A stretch of 64,000 nt of DNA from Symmetrospora coprosmae (Eukaryota > Basidiomycota > Cystobasidiomycetes > Symmetrosporaceae). Position 1 is the stretch's first letter. Every line of letters starts with the position of its first letter. The position numbers and the translations under genes were made by a program. Under the pieces are notes generated by a model, which saw only the letters and a list, made by a program, of their open reading frames with translations, did not search any database and was not told where the DNA came from. Below, piece after piece: positions 52,803 through 64,000 of the stretch. The stretch covers positions 186,001-250,000 of the forward strand of contig VUYT01000014.1 of assembly GCA_008802785.1 (NCBI GenBank), written 5' to 3'.

Positions 52803-54018
52803 ATGCCCGGCAAGAACTCGACAGATTATGGACCGCGCTATCTGGTCGGATACGGAAAGGAAACCCCAGATCCTCGCTGGCCTGGCGGAGCCAAACTGGC
52901 CGTCCAGATCGTGCTGAACTAGCGAGTTGACTGGCCCATGACGCGCTTGAGCCGCGGATGGGACTGACCTGTCGCCTCCTTCGCCATCTACCGTACAATC
53001 CTCTCCAGCGAGGAAGGATCCGAGTCCACTGTCATCAATGGCGACGATGTTTCCACAGCCATAGCGAGCGAGCTTGGTCCAGGCAAGAAGCCCATGCCTG
53101 GGCGAGACGTGAACATCGAGAGCCTGTACGAGTACGGAAGCAGAGCCGGAGTCTGGCGTCTATTGCGTCTCTTCAAGGAGTTCGACATCAGATGTACGGT
53201 ATATGCAAACGGCCAAGCTCTCGAGATGCACCCGGCTGTAGCAGAAGAGTTCGTCAAGGCGGGCCACGAGATAGCCTCGCACGGCTACAGATGGGTGGAC
53301 AGGTCGAAGTGGTGCGTCCAACAAGCTTCTGAAGAGATGAGATACGATCGACTGCAGCTGACATCTATCGCGACCGCGACTCGCAGGACCGAGAAGGAGG
53401 AGGCCGAACAGGCCCGGAAGGCCATTTCGGCCATTAAGAAGCACGGCAGGCAGCCGCCGAGAGGCTGGTACTACGGGATGGTGGAGAGTGCGGCTGCCGA
53501 ACGGTCACGCTCTCTGATTGCGCAAGTCTTCAAGGAAGAGCAGCTTGAGCTCAAATACTGGTCGGACGACTACAGCGACGATCTGCCACACTAGTGAGCC
53601 GAACTTGCCTACTCGTCGGGACAGCTTACCGGATGGCAGAGCTGACCTTCACTTTCCCAGCATTCCGTACCCTGGAGGCGCACCTGAAGAAGCTCTCCTC
53701 ATCGTGCCATATACGATGGACGTCAACGACTACAAGATGGGCACTGCTCAGAGCTACGTTTCGCCCGACGACTTCAGCTCCTACCTTATTGCGACCTTCG
53801 ACGAGCTATATCGGGAGGGAAACGCAGGCTACCCGAAGATGATGAGCGTGGGCCTGCATCCCCGACTAGTCGGCCGACCCGCTCGTATCGCGGCACTCCG
53901 CAAGTTCCTGGAGCGTGCAACAGCCAGGAGGGAGGATGTATGGTTCGCAACGCGAGAGGAGATTGCTGATCACTGGCGCGAGAGCAACCCTTACAAGCCA
54001 GACCAAACACCGTTGTAG
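52803..54018 (+). CDS. PuuE-type allantoinase / polysaccharide-deacetylase-fold protein
   Basis: Exons 52803-52921, 53009-53311, 53387-53593 and 53661-54018 give 328 aa. Family segments are DYGPRYLVGYGKETPDPRWP, GGAKLAVQIVLNYEEGSEST, NIESLYEYGSRAGVWRLLRL, HEIASHGYRWVD, LLIVPYTMDVNDYK and PKMMSVGLHPRLVGRPARIA. The layout matches PuuE, a metal-independent allantoinase in bacteria that belongs to the polysaccharide-deacetylase fold. A role in allantoin/purine nitrogen use is inferred. Intron 1 has a GC donor (TA then GCGAGT) and a normal CTCCAG acceptor. Splicing there rebuilds the conserved VLNYEEG; without it the frame meets TAG at once. Introns 2 and 3 are ordinary GT-AG. Confidence 0.85.
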
Positions 54019-54225
54019 GCAGACCGCAAGGTGGCCGGATCACAGGCTCTTTGCGGTGCTACAAGACGTCTCCCGATTACAGCTCAGCCATGTCTTCACT
54101 GGTACAGTCGTGTCGTCGTGCTAGCGCCATCGTCCATGTCGTTAGGGGGACCTATGTCTGTCCTTCAAACTCGCGAGGCGGCGTTCGTGTCGGTCGTCGC
54201 GGTGCTTTGGGTTCTCCGCTTCGTG

Positions 54226-57200
54226 CTAATCTTTCTCGTGTCGCCGCAGCATAATTGCCTTGAGCTTCCTGCCAAGTTCGCCGGGAAGGAGGGCAGCGGA
54301 AGGACCGTGCTGTTTCTCCGGCCGCAACGGCTGCTTCTGCTCCAGGCCATGATGTTCAGAGACTTCGTGATCGTGAGCGAGACTATGACGCGGCTCGTTA
54401 TCCTCGTCAGCATCATCGTGCGCGAAGATGCCGTCATGGGGTGCAGTATGCCGGCCGTGCTGCATAGGTATCGCATACGGTAACGGCACGTCGCGCGTGA
54501 CGCGATAGCCATCCACGTTCCCTACATGCTCCGACTCGATACGGATGAACTGTGACGCAAACAACGGTAAGGCGTCAGCCTGGAGTCATCGCACCCCAGC
54601 TGTAATATATACTCACATTCCAAAGCCAGCGGCGAGAAGTCTCGATAAGCCCAATGATGAAGCCTTCCAATCGAAGATTGACGTGTGGTACGAAATGCAG
54701 AACCCAAGAGAAGCGCAAGAGTGTATTCGCCACGATCGCTGCGTAATAGACCTGCAGTTGGTGCACGCTTCAGCCGGAGGGTTTTTGAACGAACGACAGG
54801 CGCCAAACGCGCTGACCCAATGATAGCTGTACGCAAGCTCGTTGCGCAGAAAGCGATGGCGCGCATTTCGCTTGAACATGTCCCAGTCCATGAGAACGTC
54901 CCATGTCAAAGAGTAGCAGCTGTTTACGCAGCCAGATACGATAAATAAGGAGAAGGAGGCGTCACGGTGCGAGCCTATTCATGGTCGGTCAGCGGAGTCA
55001 TTGGGATTAAACGGATCGCGCAAGCTCACCTTTGATCCGGTAACTGTAGTAGAGGAAGTAGTATAGAACGCTGGCCCCGTACTTGCCAGCATTCACGAGG
55101 TGGTTACTAATAACATCGAAGTGAGTTGTGGGCCGTCACACGAGGAAGGCGAGGACGATGAGACTTACGGTTTCTGCGGTTCGTCGATGTAGCGTCGCAC
55201 AGATTGCCCGAGACGCAGGAGGAAAGGGAGGGCCGCAAGGACGGGGGACGCCCAGGATTTGTGTGATGAGCACGTCATACCCACGCCAGGCGCCCAATGG
55301 TGCCCGTAAGAGCAGACGAGGAAGCCCAGGGACAAGCTGGTGTAGTAGAGACTGCAAAACTGGTCTCCAAGCCAGAAATCCCGGAACTGCACAGAGGAGT
55401 GGCGTTAGTCCTGCAACACCTCGGCGTGTGTCGTTACGACTCACTTCGACGGTCGCCGCACCAGCACTCAGCACACGTGCTGTGGTTCGGATGATCCACC
55501 ACCGAGCACATTTGTGAAATACAGGCAGCGGATTGAATAGGATCGCCGTCGTACTGAAGAGCCAGACCAGGGGCCAGACTTGCGGTGAGATTGTGTCCGA
55601 GACAACCGTGAACGACAGCCAGAGGCAGTATGACAGCGTGCAGAAGAAAAAGGCCGGTATCTCCAGATACTGCCGAAAATCCAGCGCGGTCCGGAGATCA
55701 AACGAGTAGATCAGGTTGACATTGATGTGAGCCCGGTGCCAGGCGATGAGATTGGCGCCGGCGCCGACAGCCAGTAGGACGGGGAGCATCATAGCGCCGT
55801 ATATCTGCAGGACTGATGTGGTAATATACGTAAGTGTATAGCCCCGTTGCGGCCTGAGGACCGTGAGCTGTTGTACTTACGCGCTGCAAAGTAGGGTACC
55901 CGAGCGCGGACGTCTGCTCGACTCGATTTGACCAGGCCTGCGATCAGCGCCGCGATGGCAGCTCCGAGTAGAAGTCCCGCTCTCCATGTAGCGAAATGAT
56001 GGTTCGGGGAGGCACCCATGTAGCGGAGGTGCTCGAGCGCTTCCTTACGCGAACCTTTTTCGAACGAGGAGCCAAACATAGCTTCAATCTGGCTCTGCAG
56101 ATCATCGATGATAGTCGATCGGCCAAAGTATGTCTTTTCCACCTTCTCCACATAGGCGGCCTGGCACTTGATACGAGTCAGCTTCTCCATTTTCTTGGTT
56201 GCCTTCGAGAAAGCCGTGCGATTGAGAAGGCGATAATTCTGGATGTAGCCGAGCAGCTTGTCTACGACGGTGGTCCAGATAACGCGACTCTTCAGCAATA
56301 GCATCGCAAGGCCGTCGTTAAGCATCACCTCACAAGTTTCGAAGGTGGCGAGTTTCAATTTCCGCCTCGCCAGCACGTACGTTTCCGCGCGGAAGTGCGG
56401 CTGGGAATGCCCTCGCTCATCTCCACATGTGGGTGCAATCGTCCGGGTTTGCCCGTTCTCGAGATCGCTGTCGTCATCGTGCACGAATGTGTCCCGCTGT
56501 CCCGACCTTGTAGACCTCTGCCTCGCCTGATTGACGTCTTGGTCTCTGTTATCCATTCTTGGCGTGGGTCCTTCGGCGCCATCAGACTTGCCACAGAGCA
56601 CGCGCTTACTCTGGTGTAAGAGCGGCTGGACCAGATGAGAAGGCGCAAAGCGTCTCTCAAGGTATTCAGCGCGATGCTCCGCAAGCTGGTCTAGCTGTTC
56701 TTTCAGCACGCGACAGCGCTCTGAAGCTTCAGCTTCTCTTTCCCTGTAGAAGCAGTTGACCTTGTCCAGCTCCGCATCTAAGGTTGCGAAGAACTTCAGC
56801 TCGGCTGCAGTCATCGAGCCGATCAAATCGCCCAGCGATTTGTCCGGTGGGTACCGCCAGCGTGTTCGCGCTGGGAAAACGGAGGCATCAGCATCAGAGA
56901 TACGGCCCTGCGTCGAGACAGAGTGTACCTACGTAGTCTGAAATTATTTGGCCTGCTAGTCCAACTTCTCCGACGAGTTGGCCTTTCCGGCGTCTCGACA
57001 CCCGAGGTCGACAAGCTCGAAGACGTCCTAACGGGTTGCAGTCTACGCGGAGTAGGCTGATGCGCCAATGACTTCGTTGGCCCTTTATCGCTTTGCTGGC
57101 GATTGCTGCCCCTGCTACACCCGGCAGCTGCAGCGTGTTCTGTGTCCGAAGAGGCGTTCGTGCATCGACTGTCCACGCGTGTATTGTCGGCGTCACTGGC

Positions 57201-57534
57201 CTCTCGGCGATTCAGATCAGGCGAGCTCCCGCCCGCTCTTTCGCCGTCGGTAGGCATCTGGGCAGACGCGGCCCGGGCGAGCATGGCCTGCTCCCCTTCA
57301 GGCTCGACGGCATCGCCCGTGCGCGGCGCCGATATCACAGCAGCTTTGATGAGCTTCTTGAGGAGGCGATAGTCGACGTAGGCGCGTTGCCATTCTATTA
57401 CGCGCGTACGGAATTGCGTGAACAAGGGCGAGATGTGTTGTCAGACCTCGCCGCGTCTCGCCGACTGTGCAGCAGGAAGCGCCAGCGGGCTCACCTTCAA
57501 CAGCACCCTGCCTTAGCTGATGGGCGAACTTCAT
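54226..57534 (-). CDS. SYG1: SPX-EXS phosphate exporter, tandem copy B
   Basis: Ten exons: 57534-57495, 57394-56933, 56870-56334, 56261-55881, 55812-55445, 55386-55169, 55106-55030, 54974-54817, 54751-54617, 54549-54226; 899 aa. The SPX domain starts MKFAHQLRQGAVEEWQRAYV and ends with LGYIQNYRLLNRTAFSKATK, the Lys-rich inositol-pyrophosphate-binding helix. The EXS region has about eight spans, with QYLEIPAFFFCTLSYCLWLS, DFWLGDQFCSLYYTSLSLGF, LGQSVRRYIDEPQKP and FIRIESEHVGNVDGYRVTRD. Family members (SYG1, XPR1) export phosphate under SPX control. Exon 8 ends at an intron (54816-54752) absent from copy A. The His-rich acidic tail differs from A. Confidence 0.92.
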
Positions 57535-58162
57535 GGCCGGAGCTTAGAGAACTTGGCTATGCAGGCCTCTCTCCAAGCTATATGCTTAGTAGAGGGCATA
57601 GAAACGCCAGGGCGAGATTCTCAGTTTCCCGATGGTCGCAAGAGGAAGGCCTTCAATGGCAGAGTGCAAGGAGTGTCAAGGTAGTCAGTTCCGATGCGAG
57701 CTAGAAGCAGCAATGTGTCCGACTGCGTTACGACGCAACGATCAGCATAGCGTGGCGATGTGGAGGGAGTCATCGATGCTATTGCGACGCGGCGGCCCGA
57801 TTTCGCATCCTTTTGCGCGGCTGCGGAGGTCAGCCGAGATTGCCCTCTATTTCTGACGTTAATGGTCCGCGTTTGCGCTACGTGCGGGCCAGGAGCCACT
57901 TGCATGCAGTAGCTGGCTGTCTAAGAGTCAGGCTACGATAGCCTCGAATGACACAGCCTTCGGGCGCTTGTTCTGCACACTCAAGTCGAACCAGTCAACA
58001 CTCGGCCGCCGTGTGCATCTCTAGAAGGACAGCGAGCAGCGCCGTCGTGTATTATAAACGCTACATGCATTCATGTTTTGGCAAATGCGTACACAGAGCG
58101 TCTAGTGTGGTACGCATTGCGCAGACGAACGCATGCACCGGCAGGCCAACAGGATTATGGGT
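57535..58162. other. Region between the tandem SYG1 copies, 628 bp
   Basis: This holds the promoter of copy B and the 3' flank of copy A. I see no remnant of a further copy and no mobile element at the duplication junction. Confidence 0.4.
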
Positions 58163-61100
58163 CTATGAGGGTCCCGGCTTGTTGGCGGGATCGCCAGCAG
58201 CGAAAGCACTCTCGCGCTGGCTGTCCCAACCAAAGGTATTGTAGTTCTTCATATCGCTGACCTGATCGGTTGCAGTGGTGCCCGACTCTTGCCGCACCTT
58301 CCCATGCGCCGTGTTGACGGACTCGGGCGGCTCGACACCATCCACCTCTGCATCCGTCGCAGGGCTGACATCGCCGTCGCCGTCGCCGTCCTCCTCTTCA
58401 TCTTCACTTTCGTCCACGCCCGCGGCCTTCCGTCGACCGAGGATGACGGCTTTGAGCTTGCGACCGACTTTGCCTGGAAGAAGAGTACCCAAGCCTCCGG
58501 CCTCTTGCGGAGCTTGGATCTCTTGCCTGAAGCGCTCGCCGCTGTCGCCCGCTCTCGGTCCAGTCTGGCCAGTCTCGTCGTCATTGTCGTCTTCGTCTTC
58601 CTCATCCATGATGACGCCCTGCATAGATCCGGAGGAGGATCCGGGCTGATTGGGAATCGTGTACGGTAGCGGAACATCCCTAGTCACACGGAAACCGTCG
58701 ACGTTTCCGACGTGTTCTGACTCGACTCGAATGAACTGTCGGGAGCAGTTAAACCGCATCAGTGTGACTAATCGTGGTAACTGAACTTGGCGACCGTTGA
58801 CTCACGTTCCACTGCCAACGTCTGTACGTTTCGACCAGCGAGACCAGGAAGCCCTTCAGCTGAAGGCTGGTATCCGGGGCGATATAGATGACCCAAGAGA
58901 AGCGGAGTGGTATATTCGTCAGGATAGCGAAGTAATAGAACCACTGCTGCGAGCGGAACCCCAGCTCGTTTCGAAGGAAGCGATGTCGCGAGTTCCTCCT
59001 GAACAGATTCCAGTCCATGATGAGGTCCCATGCCAGGGAGAAGCAGCTGTTGATGGTCGCGAATACGATGAAGAGGGCGAAGGTGGCATTTCGGTGAGAG
59101 CCTGACCAGTGCAAATCCCGAATATGAGCTTGAGTCCGGGTCAGACTGAGCCAGCGTAGCCGACCTACCTTGAATGCGGTAATTGTAGTAGAAGAAGTAG
59201 TATATCACGCTGCAAGAGTACTTTCCTGCGTTGATCAAGTGCGTTCTGATGGTAGCGGAAGGGCAGAGTCAGTATAGTCCCCGCTGGCCTCCTACGCAAG
59301 ACTCAACCCACTTCACTTCACGCGAATCAGCGTAACGTCTGAAAGACTGCCCGAGACGCCAGAGATACGGCAGAGAAGCCAGAACAGGCGTGGCCCATGT
59401 CCTGTTGGTCGAGCAGGTGCTGCCAACGTCCGGTGCGAAGTGGTGGGTGTATGCACAGACGAGGAAGCCAAGGTTGATGGCGGTGTAGTAGAGGCTGCAG
59501 AATTGGTCGCCAAGCCAGAAGTCTCGGAACTGGAAGAGCAGAAGCCGTTGAGTCTCGAGAACGCCCGTGTACCGATATAGCTGCACGGTAGCGAGCTTAC
59601 CTCGACTCTGACAAGACCAGCGGTGATGACCCGGAGGGTGCTCCGAATGATCCACCAACGAGCACTCTTGTGGAAGACTGGAGCAGGATTAAAGAGCACA
59701 GCAATCGTGCTGAAAAGCCAGACCAGCGGCCATACTTGCGGTGAGATGGTGTTCGAGACGACCGTGAACGACAGCCAGAGGCAGTATGCCAATGTGCAAA
59801 GGAAGAATGTGGGAATCTCCAGGTACTGGCGGAAGTCGACCATTGTCCGCGAGTCGAAGTAGAAGACCAGAGGTACGTTGATGTGAGCCCGGTTCCATCC
59901 AACTAGATTAACACCAATGCCGACGGCCAGCAGTACGGGTAATGCCATGGCACCGTAGATCTGGAGGACTGCAGCGCAAGGTCGCCAGCAGCCGGGATGA
60001 GGCATAGCAGTCAGATGATTGACCAGACTCTTGGACGGGCCGGGAAACAACACGCTCACTGGTCGCATAGTAAGGTATGCGTGCCTGCACGTCCGCTTGA
60101 CTGGACTTGACTAGCCCGTCAATGAGAGCAGGCACAGCTGCGCCCAACAGGACTCCAGCTCTCCAGCTGGCAAAGTGGTGGTTGGTAGAAGCACCCATGT
60201 ATCTGAGGCGCTGAATAGCCTTCTTGCGCGAGCCTTTCTCGAAAGATGCGCCAAACATTGATTCCACCTGTGACTGCAGATCGTCGATAACAGTCGAGCT
60301 GCTGAGAAGAGTTTTCTCCACCTTAGACATATAGGCAGCCTGGCATTTGATGCGCGTCATCTTTTCCATCTTCTTGGTAGCCTTGGAGAAGCCGGTACGG
60401 TTGAGCATCCTGTAATTCCTGACATAGCCCAAATATTTGTCTGAATGTGCAGACAGTCTGTTCAGCAGAGTACGCTTGGTGGTGCAGACCTCAGCATCGT
60501 ACTCACACGTCTCGAAAGTAGCGAGCTTCAGCTTCCGTCGAGCGTTGACGTAATTCTCGGGGTTGTAATGCAGATTCGGATGAAAGCGGTCGAATTGCGG
60601 GACGCGTGCGCGTCGCCCGTGCTCCTGCTTGACCTCCTCGCTGGCTTGCGATTGTCGCACAGGTCCTCCATTGCTGGCACGCTTTCTCCCTACACCGGGC
60701 GAAGCCATCTCATCTGAGGACGATTCCGGCCTCGCCTTCGGACTCTCGTTCCCGTCAGAAGTGCTTGGCAACACCTGCTTGCCGTGTTGAAGAAGTGGTC
60801 GGACCAGCCTTGACGGTGCAGAGTGCTTTGCCAAATATTCTGCGCGATGTTCGGCCAGCTGATCTAGCTGCTCTCGCAGGACTTTGCAGCGCTCGATGGC
60901 TTCTGCTTCTCGCTCTTCGTAGAAAGCCTCGACTTTGTCGAGCTCCTGGTCGAGTGCACCGAAGAACTTGCGTTCGGCAGGGTTCATCATGGCGATCATC
61001 TCGTCGAGCGGGATGTCTGGTGAATACCTCCACTTGGCTGTAGGTCACGCGGGCCTGCTCGTCAGCTTCCTGCGCTTCATGCTCTCGTGTCGGGTGAGCA

Positions 61101-61786
61101 CCGTGGACTCACGATCCCTGAAGCTTCCAGGTCGGCTGGGTTTCCGCCTGCGTAGCGTTGTGCTGTTGTTGCCCGCTCCGCCCACGTCGCTTCTGCTGGA
61201 CGACCGCGACTGCATCCGAGCGATGGCGACCCTGTTGCTGCTCGAGCCAGGAACGGCCGGTTCTGGCCTTTGCGGCAAGCTTGCATGGTCCATGTGTACG
61301 CGAGATCTCCGAGCGACAGTGCGCGTCGCATCTGCCTCGTCTTCGTCGGAGGACGTCTCTCGCCCGACGCCCCTGGCGCGCCCGCGTCCACCAAACCCAG
61401 CTGCAACTTCGGAGTCTGGCGGGCTGCTGACCATCTGTTCATGATCATGGTCCGCTAGAGTGGCTGCAGTGGGCTCGACAATGTTGATAGGCCGCTCTGC
61501 CTCTGATCCTGCAGCGTCATGTTCGTCTGCAGATCTCGCGGCCGCCTTGATGAGCTTCTTGAGGAGGCGGTAGTCGACATAGGCGCGCCGCCATTCTGTT
61601 CATGCGCGAGTCCGGATCATGGGACACGATATCAGTCAACTGTGCGAGAGCTGCTTGCGCTCGTCCCTGGTTCGCTGCTCCAACGCAAGCTCGAGCGGCC
61701 CAGACCATCTCCCTGGTCACGTTCTTGATAGCCGCACCGCACCCACCTTCGACGGCGCCCTGTCGGAGCTGCTGCGCGAACTTCAT
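58163..61786 (-). CDS. SYG1: SPX-EXS phosphate exporter, tandem copy A
   Basis: Nine exons: 61786-61747, 61595-61113, 61037-60507, 60440-60060, 59968-59601, 59529-59312, 59245-59169, 59101-58806, 58735-58163; 988 aa. The SPX domain opens MKFAQQLRQGAVEEWRRAYV and ends LGYVRNYRMLNRTGFSKATK. The EXS part includes QYLEIPTFFLCTLAYCLWLS, DFWLGDQFCSLYYTAINLGF, DLIMDWNLFRRNSRHRFLRN and FIRVESEHVGNVDGFRVTRD. Exons 1, 4, 5, 6 and 7 have exactly the same lengths as in copy B (40, 381, 368, 218, 77 nt). The C-terminal tail is longer and strongly acidic (EEDEDDNDDE, DESEDEEEDG). Phosphate export regulated by inositol pyrophosphates is the family role. Confidence 0.93.
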
Positions 61787-62132
61787 GGACAGCCAGCTGC
61801 AGCGAGGTCAGTAGCGACACTGAGTGGCCGTGCAAGAGCAGAGCGTTAGGCGTCCATTTTCCAGGTTCCGATAAGAGCGAGCGAGAATCCTGCTCCTGCC
61901 TCCGTGGCCAAGAGCGTCGGAGAAGGTCAAAGCTGGACGGGGCTGGGCAGCAGGTGACACACTCCGCACAAACAAATGGACACGACTGCTTGCAAGCATG
62001 TGGAGGACACGTTGAGACGCTATAAGTATGTAGTCTGAATACTGATATGTCACACATGCTACGCTGGCGTGTATAGCCCCACAACTTCCCCCGAATACTT
62101 GCATGACGCAGCACACAGCGTCTCTACCTGCT
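61787..62132. other. Intergenic region, 346 bp
   Basis: Promoter of SYG1 copy A and 3' flank of the PH-domain gene, both on the minus strand. Nothing else recognised. Confidence 0.3.
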
Positions 62133-64000
62133 CTAACTGATGACTCCTCCACCACTCGCCCGCATATAATCGTTCTGCTCTTCCGCCAGCATATTGTTCA
62201 TAGCATCGGACCGGGCCGTTGTTCCGGCCGCTGGCGAGCCGTTGTTGGCGGATCTTGCAGCGTTCGCGTCAGCTCCAGCCGCGGTACCGGGCGCTGCAGC
62301 ACCAGCAGCAGCCGTGCCGTCCGGACGTGGGCGTCGACGACGCCTTCTTGGCAAGGTGATGAACTTGGGCAGCGGCCGGACATCGAGGTCCAGGGCGGTA
62401 TTCGTTGCCGCTTGCAGCTGGATTATTGGAAGATGTCAGCCCAGATTCCAAGAAGCTGACAAAGATGGACTCACGGCCTCGATCCAGTCAATGACAGCCT
62501 TATCGTCTTTGGCCTGGATCAGAAACTGTTCCCCTTCTGCTCTGATTCGAACAACATGGCGTCGCTTCAAATAATCTGCGGCGAGTCCAGATTCCGCGTC
62601 TGTGGATGCGCAAGCTCAGCCTTCCTCTCCCGTAACTGCAGGATATGGGAGTCTGCAGGCAAGCTGCTTCACCCACCTTGCAATGTGTAATGGCGGAGCA
62701 CCCTGTTCTCGCCGGCTTTGGCAAGGAGCGCAGCCGGTGCATGCTGCAGACTGGCCAGTCCGTGTTCCGTATCTTCCTGGACATGGACATGCACGGGCAC
62801 GTCTGGGTCGAACTTCCTTCGATTGGCCGTACTGTTACCGTTCTGCGCCCACTGCATCGACTTTTCCGAGTCTGCTGACTCTGCTGACGATACTGACGAG
62901 ACTGTCTGTGCTCTGTGACGTGCTGCGAGCTGCCCAGCAGCTGTGTTAAGCTGGGCAGGCGCTCTGCCGGTGGCCGAGTTGCCCGAATGGCCGCTCGAGA
63001 CGCTCATGCGGCGTGGGTCCTTGCTTGTGAGCGACAATGGCGCAGGCTGAAGTTCCTCGCCAGGCACCGCCTTCTGCCTCGGGTCCGCCTTGTAGACCTT
63101 GATGCTCGTGCCATGCAGGATGACGTATTGTCGTTTCCAGCGTCGATCCTTGGCTTGAACGCCAGGTTTCAGGAACTCCATCTTGCGAGGAACGTAAGCC
63201 TCGATGTGCACGTCGCAAGTATAGTCTGGCAGGGCCTCGCGCCCTTCGTCTTCGCGGGCCACAGGCGGCTTGTTCTGTACGTAGGGCACGACGAAGTCAT
63301 CGTCTATCTGATAGGATGGCGGATCGATACGCATCTCGGGCATGGACTGCCTTCGTCCCATAGATCGGCCGCCAGAACGACCACGATCCCCGAGCTCTGG
63401 CGATGCGAGGGCTATCTCATCGTCGGGGTCTGGCACGGCGGCAGGCGCGCGGACAGGCGTGCCTCCGGACTCCTCGTGTACTGAAGTCACGGCTGCAGAT
63501 GGTTGCTCTGCGACCGAACCCAGGCGCTGCGGAGTTTGCACGCCGCTCCCGCTACTTGAGGTAGGTCGTGATCGCGGCGACGAGACGGCAGGTGTAGGTT
63601 CATGCTCCTGCAAAGAGCGACTGAGATCGACCAGGCTTTTTGATTGCCTGTGATAGAAGCTGGGTCTGTTGGATCCCACGAGCGGCGAGTTTGCATTCCC
63701 GCTGGATCCGGCATAGGCCGCTCCGGGAAGACCGGGGATAGCTGATGCCGGGATGACCTGGCCTGACGATGTCACAACCGGTACCTGCGATATACCGTTG
63801 GTGCTCGTCTTGAGTGGCGAGGATGTGCCGGAGCCCTGCGGTCGTGGATCGACCCTAATACGCGAGGCAGGGGACGAAGAAGCCGAGCCAGGTGTCGATG
63901 TCGGCATTGGCTGGACAACCGCCTTCATCCTGCCTGGAGTTTCTGCGAGTGCTTTTGGCGTTTGGGCCGGCGTTGCAGACGATCGCGGCCTGGCGTCGAA
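62133..64000 (-). CDS. PH-domain protein (partial, runs off right edge)
   Basis: Visible exons are 64000-62677 (still open at the edge), 62599-62475 and 62417-62133, about 578 residues. The N-terminal visible part is Ser/Pro-rich and disordered. A PH domain starts near CDVHIEAYVPRKMEFLKPG, continues with KDRRWKRQYVILHGTSIKVY, is interrupted by a long Ser/Ala insert, and resumes with HYTLQDAESGLAADYLKRRH, VVRIRAEGEQFLIQAKDDKA and VIDWIEALQAATNTALDLD. A basic patch (LPRRRRRRPRPDG) and a low-complexity tail follow. The split PH layout with the ALDLDxRPLP motif occurs in unnamed basidiomycete proteins. Phosphoinositide binding at membranes is likely but inferred. Confidence 0.82.

Noticed and set aside
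49952-61786. A nutrient-acquisition gene cluster (PuuE-like plus two phosphate exporters)
   Set aside because: The neighbouring genes (mitochondrial ribosomal protein, small membrane proteins, PH protein) do not form a pathway, and proximity alone is weak evidence.
1-64000. Transposons, LTR or other virus-like elements, tRNA and rRNA genes
   Set aside because: No reverse transcriptase, integrase, transposase or capsid motif and no terminal repeats were noticed. No convincing tRNA A/B-box pair or rRNA segment was seen. A covariance-model scan would be needed to exclude tRNAs fully.

Overview
The window is nuclear DNA of a basidiomycete fungus. It is compact and gene-dense, with many short spliceosomal introns (mostly about 45-110 nt, donors GTGAGT, GTGCGT or GTGGGC, a CTGAC/CTAAC-like branch site close to the acceptor) and G+C-rich sequence. 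The protein set (symplekin/PTA1, an ATP10 homologue, the Obg GTPase MTG2, a Pex30-type DysF peroxin, a SHE3-like coiled coil, SYG1 phosphate exporters) is fungal. Gene structure and low-complexity style suggest Ustilaginomycotina or Exobasidiomycetes, but this is inference and no species can be named. I saw no transposon, virus-like element, CRISPR array, tRNA or rRNA. All gene models were built by hand from frame continuity, splice signals and family conservation.

Left part (1-12.2 kb): the tail of a membrane protein, two lineage-specific proteins (371 and 848 aa), a ten-exon Ala/Glu/Pro/Lys-rich protein (514 aa), a MoCo-carrier-family protein and a disordered 557-aa protein. 13.0-17.6 kb is transcription and translation machinery: RPC19/AC19 and RPB11, paralogous RNA polymerase subunits that converge tail to tail, then ribosomal protein uL15 (RPL28) with a large intron. 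18.0-28.4 kb holds a DysF peroxin, the SHE3-like protein, ATP10 and MTG2 (head to head on a 195-bp shared promoter, both for mitochondrial biogenesis) and a small multi-pass membrane protein.

28.7-38.2 kb is more accessory: a metallo-beta-lactamase-fold lactonase-like gene with one in-frame stop, a possible small secreted peptide, a DUF1275 transporter-like protein, a Cys-rich orphan, a quinone-oxidoreductase-like MDR enzyme and a GFA-family zinc protein with a possible mitochondrial presequence. 38.6-50.9 kb is housekeeping again: symplekin/PTA1, V-ATPase subunit G (VMA10, start codon alone on its exon), a G3BP/BRE5-like NTF2-RRM protein, a WDR89-like WD40 protein, an 80-aa single-span membrane protein and mitochondrial ribosomal protein bL28m.

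51.0-64.0 kb contains two tandem duplications. One is a pair of 104- and 90-aa hydrophobic proteins whose first exons contribute exactly 160 coding nt each. The other is a pair of SPX-EXS (SYG1/XPR1) phosphate exporters of 899 and 988 aa with five exons of identical length. Between the pairs lies a PuuE-type polysaccharide deacetylase/allantoinase-like gene with an apparent GC-AG intron. A PH-domain protein runs off the right edge. The most unusual items are the two tandem pairs, the AC19/RPB11 neighbourhood, the VMA10 micro-exons and the repetitive Lys-rich amphipathic protein.
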